The translations under genes were made by a program, and so were the position numbers. Positions 41,765-51,100 of a DNA stretch of 64,000 nt are shown here, piece by piece. Origin of the DNA: Fodinicola acaciae (lineage in GTDB: Bacteria > Actinomycetota > Actinomycetes > Mycobacteriales > HKI-0501); assembly GCF_010993745.1 (NCBI RefSeq), contig NZ_WOTN01000003.1:1364001-1428000 (forward strand). Direction: 5' to 3'. The notes under the pieces are model-generated. The model had not been told where the DNA came from. It saw only the letters and a list, made by a program, of their open reading frames with translations, and made no database searches. Position 1 is the first letter of the stretch, and the number at the start of each line of letters is the position of its first letter.

Positions 41765-41802
41765 AGCGCCAACCCTAGAACGCGCGCCAGACAACCGAAA
41801 AC

Positions 41803-42636
41803 TCAGACGTGGTCGCGCCAGGAATGCCGTGGTTCGAAACCGAGCACGGCGCGAGCCAGGTCGATCGACAGCAGCGTCTCGTGCTCGTCGACCTCGCGGG
41901 TCAGCGGCGTCTGCGGATAGACCTCTTTGAGCAGCTGCGCCGAAGACTGCCGCATCACCGTGTCGGCGGCCGCGATGATGTAGCTGGTGCTGCCGCTGAC
42001 GTCGGCCTCCAGCGCGAGCCGGCAGGACACCGCGGCGTCACGCTCGTCGACGTAACCCCACAGGTTCCACTTACGCAGCGCCGGGTCGTCGGAAAAAGCC
42101 GGAAAGTCCGGATAGTTGGCCGGACTCAGGATGTTGGAGAAGCGCAGCGCCACGAACGGAATGCCGGACCACCGCGCGAAATGTCCGGCCGCGGTCTCAC
42201 TGACCACTTTGGACAGTGCGTACGTCGAGGTCGGATGCGGATAGTGCGCCTCGTCGACCGGCGCGTACGCCGGCGGCGTGTCGAACGGCAGGCCGAGCGT
42301 CGTCTCACTGGAGGCCCACACCACCTTGGTCAAGCCGACTTTGGTGGCGGCGTTGAAAATGTTGGCGTTCATCGTCACGTTCGCGTTGAACGTGGTCGCA
42401 CTGGTGTGGATCTCCGGCGCCGGAATGTTGGCCAGGTGGACGACGGCGTCGGTGCCGTGCAGCACCTCGACCGCCTCGCCGAAATCGGTCAGGTCGGCCC
42501 GGATGACACGTACGCCGAGGTCGTCGGCCGGCGCCACCGCGTCGGTCGCCACCACCTCGTAACCGTGTGCCAGCAGCTCTCGTACGGTCACGCGGCCGGC
42601 CTTGCCGCTCGCGCCGGTCACGCACACTCGGGTCAT
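41803..42636 (-). CDS. NAD-dependent epimerase/dehydratase (extended SDR)
   Basis: 277 residues from the ATG at 42636; TAGGAT lies 7 bases upstream (leaderless). Rossmann motif VTGASGKAGRVTVREL, DLTDF for the adenine, the catalytic Ser in VVWASSETTLG and the YALSK Tyr/Lys pair near residue 142. Nucleotide-sugar epimerases share this layout, but many members act on other substrates and none is indicated by neighbours. It is 38 bases upstream of lipB in the same direction. Confidence 0.85.
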   Translation of the reverse strand: MTRVCVTGASGKAGRVTVRELLAHGYEVVATDAVAPADDLGVRVIRADLTDFGEAVEVLHGTDAVVHLANIPAPEIHTSATTFNANVTMNANIFNAATKVGLTKVVWASSETTLGLPFDTPPAYAPVDEAHYPHPTSTYALSKVVSETAAGHFARWSGIPFVALRFSNILSPANYPDFPAFSDDPALRKWNLWGYVDERDAAVSCRLALEADVSGSTSYIIAAADTVMRQSSAQLLKEVYPQTPLTREVDEHETLLSIDLARAVLGFEPRHSWRDHV

Positions 42637-42775
42637 GTCGTAGATCCTATCCGATCGCGAATCCGGACTTTCTGGACGGATTTCCGGTCGTCATCCGCTG
42701 TTCACGGCTTTGTCCGTGCACGATCCGATTTTCTCCGGCATTGTCGATCGGTCTGCCTCTCGAAAGGAGTCCGCC

Positions 42776-44176
42776 ATGCTCCGCAGGATCCTGTTCCTGA
42801 CGGCTCTCGCGTGCCTCGCCCTACCGGCGATCCACCCGGTCGCCGCGGCGACCCCGAAACGGATTCTGTTCGACAACAGCAAGGCCGAGACCGCCGGCAA
42901 CGCCGACTGGATCATCGGCACCAGCCAGCCGGATCCGACCGGACAGAATCCCAGTCCCAGCACCGAAACCGACTGGACCGGCGCGCTGTCGGCCTGGGGT
43001 GTGGCGCTGCAGCGGACCGGTCAGTACAGCCTGAGGACGCTGCCGGCCGGCAACACGATCAGCTATGGAAACACGGCGAACGCGTTGGATCTCAGCAATT
43101 TCGACGCTTTCGTGCTGCCGGAGCCGAACATCGTCCTGAGCGCCGCGGAGAAGACGGCAGTCCTGCGGTTCGTGCAGAACGGCGGCGGGCTTTTCCTGGT
43201 CTCCGACCACACCGGCAGCGACCGCAACAACGACGGCTGGGACTCGCCGGAGATCATCAACGACCTGATGACCTCCAACGGCGTGGACAACACCGATCCG
43301 TTCGGGTTTTCCGTCGACCTGAAGAACATCGGCTCGGATCATCCGGTCGCCATCGCCGACAGCGGCAACGCCGTGCTGAACGGACCGTTCGGCACCGTAC
43401 GCCACAGCCTCATCGCCAACGGCACGACGTTTACGTTGAAGCCGGCGGACAATCCGGCCGTCAAGGGGTTGCTCTATCTGAGCACGTCGAGCCCCGGCAA
43501 CGCCAACGCCTTCTTCGCCACCAGCACGTTCGGCTCCGGACGCGTGGCGGTCTGGGGCGACAGCTCGCCGATCGACGACGGCACCGGCCAGCCGGGCAAC
43601 ACGCTCTACGACGGCTGGAGCGACCCGTCCGCCGACAACGCCGCGCTGGCGCTGAACGCGACCGCGTGGCTGGCCGGCGGCGGTGGTGGCGGCACGACCA
43701 GCTGCGCGAGCGCGGGGCAGAAACTTCTCAACCCCGGCTTCGAATCCGGCACGACCGCGTGGACCGGCACCACCGGTGTGATCGGCCAGTACGGCACCGA
43801 CGAACCGGCGCACGCCGGCACGTGGAGCGCCTGGCTCGACGGCTATGGCTCGGCGCGTACGGACACGCTCTCGCAGTCGGTCACGCTGCCGGCCAACTGC
43901 CGGTCGACGTTGGCGTTCTGGCTGCACATCGACACCGCGGAGACCGGCACGACCGCGTACGACACGCTGAAAGTGCAGCTGCTGAACGGATCCGGCGCGG
44001 TGCTGTCCACCTTGGCCACCTACAGCAACGTGAACGCGGCCGGCGGCTATGTGCAGCGTACGTTCGACGTGTCGGCGTACGCTGGACAGACGGTGACGCT
44101 GCGGTTCACCGGCACAGAGGGCAGCATCAAGCAGACGTCCTTCGTCATCGACGACACGGCTCTCACCGCCTCGTAA
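42776..44176 (+). CDS. Secreted protein with GATase-like and jellyroll domains
   Basis: 466 residues from the ATG at 42776, which has GAAAGGAG upstream. A signal peptide ends near IHPVAAATP. The first domain (about 30-310) contains RILFDNSKAETAGNADWII, FDAFVLPEPNIVLSAAEKTAVLRFVQNGGGLFLVSDHTG and GRVAVWGDSSP, which resembles the class-I-glutaminase-like folds of secreted DUF4350-type proteins. After a Gly-rich linker, a C-terminal jellyroll follows (NPGFESGTTAWTG..WLDGYGSA..TLRFTGTEGSIKQTSFVIDD), typical of carbohydrate-binding modules. No catalytic Cys is evident in the first domain. Function unknown. Confidence 0.75.
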   Translation: MLRRILFLTALACLALPAIHPVAAATPKRILFDNSKAETAGNADWIIGTSQPDPTGQNPSPSTETDWTGALSAWGVALQRTGQYSLRTLPAGNTISYGNTANALDLSNFDAFVLPEPNIVLSAAEKTAVLRFVQNGGGLFLVSDHTGSDRNNDGWDSPEIINDLMTSNGVDNTDPFGFSVDLKNIGSDHPVAIADSGNAVLNGPFGTVRHSLIANGTTFTLKPADNPAVKGLLYLSTSSPGNANAFFATSTFGSGRVAVWGDSSPIDDGTGQPGNTLYDGWSDPSADNAALALNATAWLAGGGGGGTTSCASAGQKLLNPGFESGTTAWTGTTGVIGQYGTDEPAHAGTWSAWLDGYGSARTDTLSQSVTLPANCRSTLAFWLHIDTAETGTTAYDTLKVQLLNGSGAVLSTLATYSNVNAAGGYVQRTFDVSAYAGQTVTLRFTGTEGSIKQTSFVIDDTALTAS

Positions 44177-44197
44177 CTGTCGGTGCATGATGAGGCC

Positions 44198-45580
44198 ATG
44201 AGCGACTACGACGTGGTGGTTGTCGGCGCCGGCCCGACCGGCGAGAACGTGGCCGACCGGGCGGTCAGGGCCGGCCTGAGCGCGGTGATCGTGGAGAGCG
44301 AGCTGGTCGGCGGCGAGTGCTCGTACTGGGCCTGCATGCCGAGCAAGGCGCTGCTGCGGCCGGCCGCCGCGCTGGCCGACGCCAGGGCGGTGGCCGGCGC
44401 GCGCGAGGCGGTCACCGGTGGGCTCGACGCGCAGGCCGTGCTGAGCCGGCGCGACGAGTTCACCTCGCACTGGCGCGACGACGGCCAGGTCGGCTGGCTC
44501 GACGGTGCCGGCATCACGCTGGTGCGCGGCCACGGCCGGCTGGCCGGCGAGAAGCAGGTGCGGGTCGGCGACCAGACGCTGACCGCACGGCTCGCGGTCG
44601 TACTCGCCACTGGGTCCGACGCCGCGGTGCCGCGGATCGACGGCATCGACACCATCGGCGTGTGGACCAGCCGCGAGGCGACCTCGGCGAAGGCCGTGCC
44701 GGCGCGGCTCGCGGTGATCGGCGGCGGCGTGGTGGCCTGCGAGATGGCCGCGGCCTGGTCGGCGCTCGGCTCGCGGGTCACCATGCTCGTACGCTCCGGC
44801 CTGCTCGGCGGCATGGAGCCGTTCGCCGGTGAGGCGGTCGCGGCCGGCCTGCGCGAGGCCGGCGTGGACGTACGCGTAGGCGTCAACGCGACGAAGGTCG
44901 CGCGCGACGGCGCCGTCACGGTCACGCTCGACAACGGTGAGACGCTGGAGTGCGACGAGTTGCTGGTGGCGGCCGGCCGGCGGCCGAAGACCGCCGACCT
45001 GGGACTGGAGACGGTCGGCCTCACGCCGGGCTCGTGGCTCGAGGTCGACGACAATTGCCTGGTCGATGGCTTCGACTGGCTCTACGCGGCCGGCGATGTC
45101 AATCACCGCGCGCTGCTGACGCACATGGGGAAATACCAGGCGCGCGCGTGTGCTGCCGCGATCGTCGCGGGCGACAGGGCGACGACCGAGCCGTACGCGA
45201 AGTGGTCGGCCACCGCTGACCGGACCGCGGTGCCGCAGATCGTCTTCACGCATCCGGAGGTCGCCGCGGTCGGCCTGACCGAGCGACAGGCGCGGGACAA
45301 CGGTTTGGACGTACGCGCGGTGGAATACGAGATCGGCAACGTCTCCGGCGCGTCGCTTTACGCCGACGGCTACACAGGCACCGCGAAGATGGTGGTGGAC
45401 GAGCGGCGGAAGGTGGTCGTCGGCGTCACGATGACCGGGCCCAACGTCGGCGAGCTGATCCACGCCGGCACGGTCGCGGTGGTCGGCGAGGTGCCGCTGG
45501 AGCGCCTCTGGCACGCCGTACCGTCCTATCCGGCGGTCAGCGAGATCTGGCTCCGCCTCCTGGAGACGTACGGTCTCTAG
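44198..45580 (+). CDS. Pyridine nucleotide-disulfide oxidoreductase (class I, mercuric reductase/lipoamide dehydrogenase type)
   Basis: 460 residues from the ATG at 44198. FAD motif VVVVGAGPTGENVADRA, redox-active pair in GGECSYWACMPSKALL, NAD(P) motif RLAVIGGGVVACEMAAAWSALG, FAD-binding WLYAAGDVN, and the C-terminal dyad HAVPSYPAVSE. The spacing CxxxxC is canonical. The substrate cannot be decided: relatives reduce Hg(II), dihydrolipoamide or unknown disulfides, and no merP/merR or lipoyl enzyme gene is adjacent. Not clearly in an operon with its neighbours. Confidence 0.9.
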   Translation: MSDYDVVVVGAGPTGENVADRAVRAGLSAVIVESELVGGECSYWACMPSKALLRPAAALADARAVAGAREAVTGGLDAQAVLSRRDEFTSHWRDDGQVGWLDGAGITLVRGHGRLAGEKQVRVGDQTLTARLAVVLATGSDAAVPRIDGIDTIGVWTSREATSAKAVPARLAVIGGGVVACEMAAAWSALGSRVTMLVRSGLLGGMEPFAGEAVAAGLREAGVDVRVGVNATKVARDGAVTVTLDNGETLECDELLVAAGRRPKTADLGLETVGLTPGSWLEVDDNCLVDGFDWLYAAGDVNHRALLTHMGKYQARACAAAIVAGDRATTEPYAKWSATADRTAVPQIVFTHPEVAAVGLTERQARDNGLDVRAVEYEIGNVSGASLYADGYTGTAKMVVDERRKVVVGVTMTGPNVGELIHAGTVAVVGEVPLERLWHAVPSYPAVSEIWLRLLETYGL

Positions 45581-45655
45581 TGTCACCGACAAACGGACGA
45601 TGCCGGCACGAGCAGGACCGGCGCGGGCGGCGCCGGCGTGGGTAGGGTGACGAGC

Positions 45656-46255
45656 ATGGCACTGATAACGCCGGGGTTTCGGGGGCGGCGGCGGGATGGT
45701 GGCGTCGAGCTGCCACCCGGCCAATATCCGACCGAGGACTTTCCGGTGCTCTCGGCCGGACCGACGCCGCGCGTCCCGGTCGACCGGTGGGAATTCGCGA
45801 TCCTCACCGAGACCGGCGAGAAACACACGTGGTCGTGGCCGGAGTTGCTGGCACTGCCGAGCCAGACGCCGACCGTCGACATCCACTGCGTCACGAAATG
45901 GTCGAAGCTGCGCACCAACTGGCAGGGCGTCTCGCTCGACCTGCTGATGGAAAACGTCGAATCCGCCGCCGACTACGCGGTGATCCACTCGTACGGCGGC
46001 TACACGACCAACCTGCCGGTGGAGGATCTGCTCGACGGCCAGGCGTGGATCGCATACCGGTTCGACGGCGACGACCTCGCGCCGGAGCACGGCGGTCCGG
46101 CGCGGCTGCTGGTGCCACACCTGTATTTCTGGAAGTCCGCCAAATGGGTCCGCGGCATCGAGCTGACGCTGGCCGACGAGCCGGGTTTCTGGGAGACCGC
46201 CGGTTATCACAATTACGGCGATCCGTGGCTTGAGCAGCGTTATCGGGGTGACTGA
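45656..46255 (+). CDS. Molybdopterin-dependent oxidoreductase (sulfite oxidase-like, YuiH-type)
   Basis: 199 residues from the ATG at 45656; a TAGGGT box ends exactly 7 bases upstream, so the operon mRNA is probably leaderless. The molybdenum-ligand Cys lies in TVDIHCVTKWSK; FWKSAKWVRGIEL and GFWETAGYHNYGDPW are conserved in the family. It lacks heme and dimerisation domains. No Tat signal is present, so it is cytoplasmic. The next two genes follow without gaps: a flavin reductase that could supply electrons and a small zinc-ribbon protein. Confidence 0.9.
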   Translation: MALITPGFRGRRRDGGVELPPGQYPTEDFPVLSAGPTPRVPVDRWEFAILTETGEKHTWSWPELLALPSQTPTVDIHCVTKWSKLRTNWQGVSLDLLMENVESAADYAVIHSYGGYTTNLPVEDLLDGQAWIAYRFDGDDLAPEHGGPARLLVPHLYFWKSAKWVRGIELTLADEPGFWETAGYHNYGDPWLEQRYRGD

Positions 46256-46951
46256 ATGAAATGGCGCGTCGCGACGGTGGTCGAGAGCCGCGCGGAAACG
46301 GCCACCGCGCGTACGCTCGTGCTCGACGTGCCGGACTGGCCGGGACATCTCGGCGGCCAGCACGTCGATCTGCGGCTGACCGCCGATGACGGCTATTCGG
46401 TGCAGCGCAGCTATTCGCTGGCTTCTCCCGACCGGGTGGAAATCGCCGTGCAGCGCGTCGACGACGGCGAGGTTTCCCCTTATCTGACCGACGTTTTCGC
46501 GGTCGGCGACGCGATCGAGCTGCGCGGCCCGGTCGGCGGCTGGTTCGTCTGGCGGCCGGCCGCGACCGAGCCGGTGCTGTTGGTCGCCGGCGGATCCGGC
46601 ATCGTGCCGCTGATGGCGATGATCCGCGCTCGCCGCGCGGCTGGCAGCAAAGTGCCGTTCCGGCTGATCTATTCGGTGCGTACGCCGGAGGAGATCTTCT
46701 ACGCCGACGAGTTGCGCCGTCCTGATCCCGGCGTCGACGTGTCGTACGTTTTCAGCAGGAAAGCGCCGGAAGGAGCGCGGCGGCCGGTGAAACGGATCGG
46801 ATTGGCCGATGTCACAACGCATGGCTGGCCGCCGGATTTCCAGCCGAGCTGTTTTGTCTGCGGTCCAACGGGTTTCGTCGAGACGGTGGCCGACCTGCTG
46901 GTGGCGGTCGGCCACGACCCGAGCCGGGTGAAGACGGAGAGGTTCGGCTGA
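46256..46951 (+). CDS. FAD/NAD(P)-binding ferredoxin reductase-like electron donor
   Basis: 231 residues starting directly after the stop of the molybdenum enzyme. FNR fold: FAD-binding RSYSLAS (about 61-67), PVGGWFVW, NAD(P) motif LLVAGGSGIVPLMAMIRAR and CGPTGFVETVADLL. There is no iron-sulfur domain, so electrons would go straight from NAD(P)H through FAD to a partner. The gapless operon points to the molybdopterin protein as that partner. Confidence 0.9.
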   Translation: MKWRVATVVESRAETATARTLVLDVPDWPGHLGGQHVDLRLTADDGYSVQRSYSLASPDRVEIAVQRVDDGEVSPYLTDVFAVGDAIELRGPVGGWFVWRPAATEPVLLVAGGSGIVPLMAMIRARRAAGSKVPFRLIYSVRTPEEIFYADELRRPDPGVDVSYVFSRKAPEGARRPVKRIGLADVTTHGWPPDFQPSCFVCGPTGFVETVADLLVAVGHDPSRVKTERFG

Positions 46952-47199
46952 TGTACCAGGACGGCAACGCGCTCGCCGGTCCACTGACCGAGATTTTCGC
47001 GGTGGACATGACCTCCGCGGAAAGCGTCTGCGCCGGCTGCGGCCGCGCCGGCGCGGTGGCGAGCCTTCGCGTCTACTGGCACGCCGGCGACGCTGTCGTC
47101 CGGTGTCCTGGCTGCGAGCAGGTGGTGTTTCGGTTGGTACGCCTGGAAAACCGGCTCTGCCTGGAGGTCACCGGCCTGCGCCGGCTCACGTTTTCCTGA
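46951..47199 (+). CDS. Small zinc-ribbon protein (DUF6510-like)
   Basis: 82 residues. The start shares one base with the previous stop (TGATG). Two CxxC pairs, VCAGCG and VRCPGCEQ, about 25 residues apart, predict one bound zinc or iron. The beginning DGNALAGPLTEIFAVDMT is a pattern I associate with DUF6510. The strict third place in this operon suggests an accessory of the oxidoreductase pair. The last 14 bases overlap the convergent methyltransferase gene. Confidence 0.8.
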   Translation: MYQDGNALAGPLTEIFAVDMTSAESVCAGCGRAGAVASLRVYWHAGDAVVRCPGCEQVVFRLVRLENRLCLEVTGLRRLTFS

Positions 47200-47944
47200 C
47201 ATACTCGGCGACATACATCGACGTGTGCGGTGTGAAGGCGCCAGGCTGCCAACCAGGTGTCAGTGCGACGCGGCGCAGGCCAGCCAGCTCCGCCATCAGA
47301 TCCAGCTCGCTCGGCCAGAGAAACCGGTGCCACACCGGCTGCACGCGTACGCCGTCGGGCGTGAACATGGTGATCTCACTGGACATCACCTGCGACACCG
47401 GGTCGAGCCGCGCGGTCTCGATCATCGGTCCGGTCGCGCCGGCGCCGATGTGGCGCACCCGCCGGCCGTCGGCGTCGAACGACGCGAGCCGTGGCATCTG
47501 CACCTCCAGCACCAGCCGGCCGTCGTCGCCCAACACCGAGGCGGCCGCGGCCACACACCGCTTCTGCGCGTCGGCATCCGGCAGCGCGGAGATCGTTGTG
47601 AAGACACAGAAAACAAGGTCGTATGGGCCATCGCCGAAGGTGGTGGCATCGGTCATGTCCCCGACCGCGCAGGTCAGGTTTTCCGGCACGCCCTTGGAGC
47701 GCAGCACGTCCAGCATCGCCGGCTCCAGGTCGATGCCGTGCACGCGGATCCCCCGCTCGGCCAGCGGAATCGCGATCCGGCCGGTGCCGGTCCCCAGCTC
47801 CAGCGCACGCGGCCGCTCGGCGCCACTTTTCCACGCGTACGCGACAAGAGCGGCCACCGTCTCGTCCACGCCTGGCCCGTCCGGAAAAATGCGGTCGTAC
47901 TGTTGGGCCCAGTCGCCGCCGTAGGTCTCGACGTTCATGGTCAT
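47186..47944 (-). CDS. Class I SAM-dependent methyltransferase
   Basis: 252 residues from the ATG at 47944, with TAGTGT 7 bases upstream (leaderless); the long open frame beyond is a shadow. Motif I ALELGTGTGRIAIPLAERG, motif II GIDLEPAMLDVLR, then AVGDMTDATTFGDGPYDLVFCVF for motifs III-IV. A C-terminal beta-sheet region (FTPDGVRVQPVWHRFLWPSELDLMAELAGL) is common in small-molecule methyltransferases. Substrate unknown. Confidence 0.88.
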   Translation of the reverse strand: MTMNVETYGGDWAQQYDRIFPDGPGVDETVAALVAYAWKSGAERPRALELGTGTGRIAIPLAERGIRVHGIDLEPAMLDVLRSKGVPENLTCAVGDMTDATTFGDGPYDLVFCVFTTISALPDADAQKRCVAAAASVLGDDGRLVLEVQMPRLASFDADGRRVRHIGAGATGPMIETARLDPVSQVMSSEITMFTPDGVRVQPVWHRFLWPSELDLMAELAGLRRVALTPGWQPGAFTPHTSMYVAEYVRKT

Positions 47945-48138
47945 GATCAGCACACTACGTAAAGTGTCCTTTGAGTGGACAACTGTTACGGCGCGCGTGT
48001 CCTGAGCTGGCCGGATTTCCCCGCCACCGCACCGCTCTGTTAACTGAACGGAACGTTCACCCAACCAGTGGCATCGGCCCCGATACGGCATAGGTTGCGC
48101 GCCGTCCAGACGCGTCAACCTGCCGTTGGAGGATGCGC

Positions 48139-51100
48139 ATGTCCAGATCCCTGTCCAGGGTGGGGGTGGCCGCGGTCGCGGCCTGCCTCGCCGCCGCCTC
48201 GCTGTCGGTGTGCTCCGCGCCGGCGGCCGCGGACGCCCGCGTGCCTCTCGGCACGCATGGCCCGGCTTTACCGCGCGGCGCAACGAAAAACGCCGCGCTA
48301 GCCGCGGATCGTACGGTCGATGTCGCGGTCGCGTTGCGGCCGCACGACCAAGCCGGCCTCGACCGGTTCGTCGCCGCGGTGACCGACCCGAAGTCGCCGT
48401 CCTATCGGCATTATCTGACCGCCGCGCAGTACAACGACCTGTTCGCGCCACGACAGTCCGATGTGGACAAGGTCAGCACTTTCCTGTCCGGCAACGGGTT
48501 CCGGGTCACCGGCGTCTCGGCCAACCGGCAGGTGGTGGACGCGCGCGGCACCGCCAGCCAGGTCAGGGCGGCCTTCGGCACGACCTTGCGCGACTACACC
48601 GGCACCGACGGAAAGCGTTTCTACGCCAACGATTCCGCGCCGTCGGTGCCGGCGTCGCTGGCCGGCGTCGTACGCGCGGTGGCCGGCCTGACCGACCTGC
48701 CGGCGGCGCATCGTGCCAGCGCTCCGGCCGGTCCGGCGGGTCCGGCCGGCGGCTACACACCGGCGCAGTTTCGCACCGCCTACAGCATGAAGTCGCTGTC
48801 GTCCTCGTACGACGGCTCCGGGCAGACGGTCGGCCTGATCGAGTTCGACGCCTTCAAGCAGTCCGACATCGACGCCTGGACCAGCTATTTCAAGCAACCC
48901 TCGGTCACGCCGACGGTCGTCGCCGTGGACGGTGGGAAACCCTCGCCCGGCAGCGACCAGCTGGAGGTCACGCTCGACGTCGAGGCGGTCGCCGCGACCG
49001 CGCCGAAAGCCAGGCAGATCGTCTACGAGGCGCCTAACAGCGACCGCGCGTGGGTCGACGAGATGGCCAGGATCGCCAGCGACAACGCCATCACGGTCCT
49101 GTCCGGCTCGTGGCTGAACGGCGAGGTCTGCGAGTCGGACCCGATCCAGGCCTCGCACGACTCCTACACGCAGATGGCCGCGCAGGGCATCACCATGCTG
49201 TCGGCCTCCGGTGACTGGGGTGCCTACGGTTGCGGCTACCAGGGCGACAACTCGACCGTACAGGCCGATTTTCCGCCGAGCGACCCGCTTTTCACCGGTG
49301 TCGGCGGCACTCAGCTGCGCACCAGCGACAGCGCCGGGACCTACCAGTCGGAGTCGTGCTGGAACCAGGGCTCGACCGGAAACACGCGTTCTGGCGGCGG
49401 TTACTCGAAGATCTACGACCGGCCGAGCTGGCAGCCGGGCAGCGACGCGCACCGATCCGTACCGGACGTGGCGCTCGACGCCGACTACGGCGCCGGCGCG
49501 CTTTCGGTGTACATGAACGGCGGCTGGCAGGATGTCGGTGGTACGAGCCTGTCGTCGCCGCTGTGGGCCGGTTATGTCGCGATGGTCAACCAGAAAGCCA
49601 AGGCCGCCGGCAAGGCCAACGTCGGCGCGATGAACCCGACGATCTACGCGGTCGCGCAGTCTTCGCAGTATTCCTCGACTTTCCGCGACGTGACCAGTGG
49701 CAACAACGGCACGTACAACGCCGGCACCGGCTATGACCTGTGCACCGGTTGGGGTTCGCCGCAGGGCGACAACCTCGCCGACCCGCTGATCAACGGCGGT
49801 GGCCCGGCGCCGGCCAACGACTTCTCCATCGCCGCCGACCCGTCCTCGGTCAGCGTCGATCCCGGAAAATCCGTTACCAGTACGATCAAAACCGCCGTCA
49901 CCAAGGGCGACGCGCAGACCGTGTCGCTGACCGCCAGCGGCCTGCCGTCCGGTGTCACCGCGAGCTTCAACCCCACCTCGGTGACCGCGGGGCAGTCCTC
50001 GACGCTGACCCTGTCGGCCGCCGCGTCGGCCTCGCCGGGCAACGCTTCGGTGAAGGTGAACGGAAAAACCACCGACGCGAGCCATGACGCGACGGTCGCG
50101 CTGACCGTCAACGGCACCGGTCCTGGCGACTTCTCCCTGAGCGTCGACCCGGCGTCGGCGACCGTGACCGCCGGCCAGTCCACCGGCACCACGGTGAAGG
50201 CCACCGCTGTCTCCGGTGCACGGCCGAGCGTCGTCGGCGGCGACCCGACCACGGTCGAGCAATATCCGTTCATCATTTCCATGCGCCGCGAGGGAAGCGC
50301 GTTCCCGGGCCAGCAGTCGTGCACGATGACGCTGATGGGGCCGCACACCGTGCTCGGCGCGGCGCACTGCCTGCTGGAAAAGCCTGGGGAAAAATGGTTC
50401 ATCTACGGTGCGACCAATCTCAACGACGAGGGTTTCCGTGCCAACATCAAGGAAAGCTGGACCGACCCCGACTACACCTCCTGGCAGACCGGCCACGACG
50501 TCGCGGTGATCACGCTCGACCGTGACGTGCCGGTGCCGGCCGGCATCAGTTATCCGACCGTGGCGACCGACACCAGCCTGAACAACCCCGGCACCATGGG
50601 CCGGGCCATCGGCTGGGGAAAGACCGACGCCAACACCTACTCGGATGTGTTGCGTACGGCCGAAATGCCGGTCGCCGCCGACTCCGGCTGCGCCAACCAG
50701 ATCGACCTGCGCCAGTACTACCGCACGGACGGGTCGATGCTGTGCGTCGGCTACAGCGACGGCCACAAGGGCGTCTGCGTCGGCGACAGCGGCAGTCCCT
50801 TCCTGGTCGGCAACCAGATCATCGGACTGTTCTCATGGATGTCCAACGCCTGCAACACCTACGGTGTCTACGCCAGGGTCACCACCTATGCCAACGAAAT
50901 CAAGGCACACCTGCCTGGCGGCGGCAATCCCGGCGGCAACATCGCGTTGACGGCCAGCGGCCTGCCATCCGGCGCGACGGCGAGTTTCGACCCGTCGTCG
51001 GTCAACGCCGGTGGTGCGTCGAAACTGACGATCGCCACCTCGTCGTCGACACCGGCCGGCACGTACGACGTGACCGTCACTGGAAAAAGCGGTGACTTCA

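Noticed and set aside
42821-46984. A 1,387-codon open frame on the minus strand across several genes
   Set aside because: It is antisense to at least four well-supported genes, is extremely Arg/Gly/Ala rich with no domain, and is a typical product of high GC third-codon bias.
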